DNA of 9,537 nucleotides from an uncultured Oscillospiraceae bacterium. Lineage in GTDB: Bacteria > Bacillota_A > Clostridia > Oscillospirales > Oscillospiraceae. Below the pieces are notes generated by a model that saw only the letters and a list, made by a program, of their open reading frames with translations, did not search any database and was not told where the DNA came from. The stretch lies in contig CAAEDK010000008.1 of assembly GCA_900754605.1 (NCBI GenBank), forward strand, positions 1 to 9,537, given 5' to 3'. How positions within the stretch are numbered: the stretch's first letter is position 1; every line of letters starts with the position of its first letter. The translations under genes were made by a program, and so were the position numbers. This document shows, in pieces, positions 6,640 through 9,537 of this stretch.

Positions 6640-6978
6640 TCAGCCTCCGGTAATCAGAGTGAGGATCTCCTTGGTAAAGGTGATCACGATACCGCCGGCG
6701 ATGGTGAGGATGCCGTTGGAACGTTGGGATGGGTCATGGGACTGGAGGGACAGGCCCACCTGCAAAATTCCGTAGCCCAGCAGGATGAGCCCCACCGCCC
6801 GGATCAGAGAGAAGATAAAGTCGGACAGGCTGTTGACCACAGAAAGCGGGTCGTCGGCAGCCAGGGCCGGGACAGTCATCACGGCTGTCATGGTCAGGGC
6901 GCATACCAGAGCAGCATATGCCCTGTGGGCGCGACGCTCCCTCTTCCTGCGGTCGCTCAGATTTTGATTTTGATTCAT
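6640..6978 (-). CDS. VirB2/TrbC-like small membrane (pilin-type) protein of the T4SS
   Basis: A 112-residue protein with the layout of a conjugative pilin subunit. It has a basic N-terminus (RRKRERRAHR), a hydrophobic signal segment at about 20-40 with a likely cleavage site after ALA40, and two membrane helices at about 53-78 (FIFSLIRAVGLILLGYGILQ) and 89-109 (GILTIAGGIVITFTKEILTL). It occupies the slot held by Maff2-type proteins in related elements but is longer and has a clear leader peptide. The start ATG 6978 has AAGGAG 8 nt upstream and overlaps the VirD4 stop as ATGA, indicating translational coupling. The pilin role is inferred from topology and position, not from a recognised catalytic motif. 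Confidence 0.8.
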   Translation of the reverse strand: MNQNQNLSDRRKRERRAHRAYAALVCALTMTAVMTVPALAADDPLSVVNSLSDFIFSLIRAVGLILLGYGILQVGLSLQSHDPSQRSNGILTIAGGIVITFTKEILTLITGG

Positions 6979-7802
6979 GCAGCATTCTCCTTTTCGGATC
7001 TATGCTCAGCGGAAAATGCCATGAAGAGAGGAATACCAGTAAACGCTGGCGTTTGATGCCTGTGATGGATGTAGGGCGGACCGCCGCCGTCCACCGTGTG
7101 TCGGATGGCCGGGTGCCGGGTGAGGTCGTATTTCAGATCCATGACCGGCTTGGCGCCTCGGATGAAGAGGATGGCGTATCGGTTGTCCAGCGCCCGCACC
7201 TCGTCCGGAGTGAGCAGCTCCCGGCCGCTCATCTGGAAGTTGGTGGACCAGGAACCGGAGCGCCCCTTACTCTGACCGTGGGTCCTGGTATCAATGGTGG
7301 CTTTGCCCAGGGCCTCGGAGATGTACTTGTGGGTGCTAGCCTCGTTGCCGCCCAGGTAGAGGATGGTGTCCGAGTTGCCGGGGATGGTCTCCCAGGAGTC
7401 CTTATACAGCTCCTTGATCTGGGCCATGTTCTGGATGATGGTGCTGGCGGAGATGTTCCGGGACCGCATAGTGGCCAGTTCCCGCGTGAACCCCGGCAGG
7501 GGCATGGCCGCAAACTCATCCAGCACGAAGTGGACATGGCGGGGCAAGGCCCCGTGGTGAATCTGGTCGGCGCTGTAATAGAGTGCTTGGAACGCCTGGG
7601 AGTATAGCAGGGACACCAGAAAATTGAACGTATTATCATTATCGGGTATGACGGCGTACAGGGCGCATTTCTTCTCCCCCAGGGTGTAGAGGTCCATGTC
7701 ATCGTGGTCGGTGATGGCCTTGATCTGAGGCAGATTGAAGGGGGCCAGTCGGACAGCGGTGGAGACCAGGATGCTCTTGGAGGTCTTGCCCGAAACGAGT
7801 TG
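6975..7802 (-). pseudogene. virD4: VirD4/TraG-family coupling protein, C-terminal fragment (N-terminal part missing)
   Basis: Coupling proteins dock the relaxase-DNA complex to the T4SS. About 275 codons remain. The frame begins in sequence that is already VirD4-like (SGKTSKSILVSTAVRLAPFN) and continues through a Walker B-like HVHFVLDEFAAMP and the conserved RSRNISAS, IIQNMAQIKELYKDSWETI and LYLGGNEASTHKY segments. An in-frame TGA at 7803-7805 closes it upstream. Full-length relatives are roughly 600 residues, so the two membrane helices and Walker A are missing. No Shine-Dalgarno precedes the first ATG (7697). Low-GC foreign DNA starts at the break. The fragment cannot be an active ATPase alone. 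The missing half may lie beyond the right edge if this is an insertion, or another copy may exist elsewhere. The stop overlaps the pilin-like start (ATGA). Confidence 0.85.
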
Positions 7803-7818
7803 TCAAGGACTTTTTATC

Positions 7819-7848
7819 AAAAAAATAAGCAACAGTATTATCTGTTGC
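7819..7848 (-). terminator. Leftward rho-independent terminator at the island junction
   Basis: A perfect 7-bp stem (GCAACAG at 7829-7835, CTGTTGC at 7842-7848) with a 6-nt loop is followed, reading leftward, by TTATTTTTTT. No minus-strand gene lies directly upstream of it, so it would stop transcripts entering from the island before they reach the virD4 fragment, or end a small minus-strand RNA. Confidence 0.7.
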
Positions 7849-7855
7849 ACTATGC

Positions 7856-7884
7856 TTGTTGTGTATGTCATTTGGCTGTATAAT
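7856..7884 (+). promoter_or_regulatory. Sigma-A-type promoter for the island gene
   Basis: A perfect -10 box TATAAT at 7879-7884 lies 17 bp downstream of TTGTTG (7856-7861, four of six matches to TTGACA). AT-rich sequence follows, and the ribosome binding site comes about 30 bases later. This gives a leader of roughly 35 nt before the start codon at 7927. Confidence 0.7.
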
Positions 7885-7926
7885 TAATAATATAAATTTT
7901 ACTGACGAGATCGGAGGTCATTGCAA

Positions 7927-9240
7927 GTGGATGATACTGTTTTATTTTTAAGCGCATATAATTCGACACAGTATAAAGCGACAAACTGGTTTTTACGAAA
8001 ACTTCGTAATGTTATCCCGCACAAAAAGAAGCAGATGCAATCCTTACTGGAAAAGCATCATCTTTCTTTCGTGGCAACAGACGAGACTATTACTTCTGTT
8101 GATGGGAAAATGGAGGTAACGGCCCAATATGATTATGTACATCAAGCGACTACATTTTCCTTCAAATCAAAAGATTCAGCTGAAAAAGAAAACGATGCAA
8201 GTGACTCTTTGAAAGATTCCGGTTTCTATATCAATCTTAGGCACGCACAATCTATCTTAGTTGATGAACGATATTTCAAAATCGAATTTACTTTCTGGCT
8301 AGAGCCATTTTTAGTTTGGATAAATGGTCAGATGTATCAAATTGATGCCGGTGCCTTTATGATGAACAGTGTTTTGTTCATTGTTTTTGAAGTCATAAAC
8401 TACAAAACAGGAAAACCACTTGCCAAAGATGATGTCGGGGCAAAAGCAGAAAACTACAACCTACTGTCTGTGGAGAAATATCAATTCTTTGATGAAGAGA
8501 AACCTGTCGAGGCAGGAATGAAAATTTCTGAAATAATATATGAAAATATTTCTGAGTTTATCTGGGAATTGACAAATAAGTGTTATCGTTCCCAAGAATA
8601 TTTCTTTGTGCATGACACATTGGTCTTTTCGAATAATATTGAAAATATTTCAGATTACTTTTGCAAACTCATTGATACGAAAGCGCCTGCTGAACCAATT
8701 AAGGACATTAGTACAGTGGAAATATACCAATATTATCCACAAGCTGGTTGTAGTGTAGTTTCTGACTTTGATTGTGATAACTTTCAACCAATTTTATATT
8801 CGGCCATTATATTAGAATCGCTAAAACTCTATATTCATATTTTTCAAAACTCTAACCTTGAAAATGAAACAGATCTTCGGCGGTCGGTACGAAATGATAT
8901 TTACTTGCAGAATCTTTTTTGCTCTCCTAATCTTCCAATTGAAACTCATAATTTATTGAACTACATTAAGGAAAGCGAGCCTTACAAAAAACACGCAGAA
9001 GCTCTTCACCTAAAAATATCCTATTTGACTGCACAAAATGAACTAAAGAAAAGCAGAAACTCTGCGATTTTGAATGTTCTGCTATACATTATTTCTTTAC
9101 TCAGTGCTATCGGAACTCTTGATGTCATAGAAGCACATTTTGGTGTACCATTCAAATACAGCTTTATTATTGTGGTCACGCTGTTTATTCTCGGACTGTT
9201 TTGGGGAATAATAGAGTATCGAAACCATAGAAAGCTCTAA
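7927..9240 (+). CDS. Unknown cargo protein with C-terminal two-helix membrane anchor
   Basis: A 437-residue protein of unknown family. The start GTG 7927 is chosen because GGAGG (7913-7917) is 9 nt upstream; TTG 7921 is in frame but only 3 nt from it. Residues 1-375 are soluble and rich in Phe, Tyr, Ile, Asp and Glu, with no nuclease, ATPase or protease motif that I recognise. A charged helix (YLTAQNELKKSRN, about 366-378) leads into two membrane helices at about 380-398 (AILNVLLYIISLLSAIGTL) and 412-430 (YSFIIVVTLFILGLFWGII), ending in a basic tail (EYRNHRKL). This C-terminal layout resembles CorA-family transporters, but the GMN filter motif is absent between the helices. It is alone between its own promoter and terminator, AT-rich and opposite in strand to the transfer genes, as expected for cargo. 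A defence or membrane-disrupting effector role is possible but only inferred from the layout. Confidence 0.85.
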   Translation: MDDTVLFLSAYNSTQYKATNWFLRKLRNVIPHKKKQMQSLLEKHHLSFVATDETITSVDGKMEVTAQYDYVHQATTFSFKSKDSAEKENDASDSLKDSGFYINLRHAQSILVDERYFKIEFTFWLEPFLVWINGQMYQIDAGAFMMNSVLFIVFEVINYKTGKPLAKDDVGAKAENYNLLSVEKYQFFDEEKPVEAGMKISEIIYENISEFIWELTNKCYRSQEYFFVHDTLVFSNNIENISDYFCKLIDTKAPAEPIKDISTVEIYQYYPQAGCSVVSDFDCDNFQPILYSAIILESLKLYIHIFQNSNLENETDLRRSVRNDIYLQNLFCSPNLPIETHNLLNYIKESEPYKKHAEALHLKISYLTAQNELKKSRNSAILNVLLYIISLLSAIGTLDVIEAHFGVPFKYSFIIVVTLFILGLFWGIIEYRNHRKL

Positions 9241-9250
9241 AATTCGTAAC

Positions 9251-9286
9251 AACGTGCCAGAAGCATTTTATTGCTTCTGGCACGTT
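9251..9286 (+). terminator. Perfect 15-bp hairpin terminator, possibly bidirectional
   Basis: Left arm 9251-9265 (AACGTGCCAGAAGCA) pairs exactly with 9272-9286 around the 6-nt loop TTTTAT. It begins 10 bp after the cargo gene stop and lies 10 bp from the stop of the leftward gene at 9297, so it sits between two converging genes. The U-runs on both sides are short (TTTG rightward; TTGTTACGAATTTT leftward). A terminator serving both genes is the simplest reading. Confidence 0.75.
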
Positions 9287-9296
9287 TGCATGTGAA

Positions 9297-9537
9297 TTAT
9301 TTGCGTCCACTTAGTAAATCGTCGCAGATATACGCATATTCCGGCAGCTGGTTGATATATGGCTCCCAGCGCCGCTTGATTTCGGCCAATTCCAGCGGAT
9401 CGGCTTCCTCCAGTGCATGATTGTTGCCCGTCATATACAAAACATCCATAGCAACATCATCCAAACACCTGCCGCAGAGATCGGCGGCTGATTCGATTCT
9501 GATACCGGTATCCACATAGACTGGATTGACGCCAATC
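9297..9537 (-). CDS. Hypothetical protein, C-terminal part (runs off the right edge)
   Basis: The frame is open from the window edge to TAA at 9297-9299 and gives 79 residues. It reads GVNPVYVDTGIRIESAADLC and then GRCLDDVAMDVLYMTGN, ending in LPEYAYICDDLLSGRK. It is acidic and soluble, with a Cys-containing segment (DLCGRCLDD) and a conserved-looking Trp-containing helix (LAEIKRRWEPYINQLPEY). A GTG at 9515 could be a start but has no Shine-Dalgarno before it and coding-like sequence continues upstream, so I treat the gene as entering from outside. Composition is intermediate between the ICE and the AT-rich island. I do not recognise the family. It could be an accessory protein of this or another mobile element. 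Confidence 0.65.
   Translation of the reverse strand, partial: IGVNPVYVDTGIRIESAADLCGRCLDDVAMDVLYMTGNNHALEEADPLELAEIKRRWEPYINQLPEYAYICDDLLSGRK

Larger units (their letters stand above)
1..7802 (-). mobile_element. Segment of a Tn1549/CTn-like conjugative element (T4SS module)
   Basis: Six consecutive leftward genes match the conserved transfer block of Firmicute conjugative elements: VirD4 (fragment), VirB2-like small membrane protein, VirB6-like polytopic protein, PrgI, VirB4 and an NlpC/P60 hydrolase, followed by a winged-helix replication protein. Junctions are overlapping or only tens of bases apart. No integrase, relaxase or att site is visible, so the element's ends are outside the window or lost. 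The right limit at about 7802 is where VirD4 homology and GC-rich composition end. Assignment to this element class rests on gene order and recognised protein signatures, not on a database match. Confidence 0.85.
7803..9296. other. AT-rich island replacing or interrupting the 5' part of virD4
   Basis: Base composition changes sharply at about 7803 from GC-rich ICE coding sequence to visibly AT-rich DNA, and the VirD4 frame ends there. The island contains a leftward terminator, a rightward promoter, one gene and a hairpin terminator. No transposase, terminal inverted repeat or target duplication can be recognised inside the window. The first 50 bases (7803-7850) hold nothing else. The right limit is undefined. 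Confidence 0.65.

Noticed and set aside
7921..9240. CorA magnesium transporter call for the island protein
   Set aside because: Only the two-helix C-terminal layout is similar. The GMN motif is absent and the soluble part has no recognisable CorA features.
7803..9537. Insertion sequence or transposon as the cause of the virD4 break
   Set aside because: No transposase, recombinase, terminal inverted repeat or target duplication is visible, and the right end is outside the window, so the mechanism cannot be named.
1..9537. CRISPR array, tRNA or rRNA genes
   Set aside because: No regularly spaced repeats, cloverleaf-like sequences or rRNA signatures were seen on either strand by eye.

Overview
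The window looks like part of an integrative and conjugative element (ICE) of the Tn1549/CTn type from a fairly GC-rich gut Clostridia-type Firmicute. The evidence is a leftward (minus-strand) type IV secretion (T4SS) operon in the family's usual order: VirD4 coupling protein, small VirB2-like membrane protein, VirB6/TrbL-like channel protein, PrgI, VirB4 ATPase, then a CD1108-type NlpC/P60 peptidoglycan hydrolase. It is followed by the start of a winged-helix replication protein often carried by such elements. Species cannot be read from the window.

Layout. Positions 1-398 hold the N-terminal part of the replication/HTH protein, which runs off the left edge. A strong GC hairpin sits at 483-509, just past the end of the T4SS operon. 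The hydrolase is at 514-2556, VirB4 at 2617-4953, PrgI at 4946-5308, the VirB6-like protein at 5729-6574 and the pilin-like protein at 6640-6978. The C-terminal 275 codons of VirD4 lie at 6975-7802. Genes are tightly packed, with overlapping or abutting junctions, so the T4SS part should be read as one polycistronic unit. One gene breaks the pattern: a 110-residue membrane protein at 5396-5728 on the plus strand, ending exactly where the VirB6-like gene ends.

At about 7803 the ICE sequence stops abruptly. VirD4 has lost its N-terminal part, including Walker A. What follows is visibly AT-rich DNA of different character: a leftward terminator at the junction, a good rightward promoter, a 437-residue protein of unknown function with a C-terminal pair of membrane helices (a CorA-like layout without the GMN signature), and a perfect 15-bp hairpin terminator. 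A further minus-strand ORF of unknown function enters from the right edge. The simplest reading is a cargo or invading segment, possibly with a defence or toxin-type gene, that interrupted or replaced virD4. The right boundary is not in the window.

The T4SS genes also show unusual translation signals. VirB4 and the VirB6-like gene start with TTG. PrgI and the hydrolase have their best ribosome binding sites in front of non-standard or weak start codons. The VirB6-like gene is preceded by a possible 20-codon leader ORF that spans a hairpin and stops exactly at its TTG start. These features suggest expression is set at translation initiation, but this is inference.
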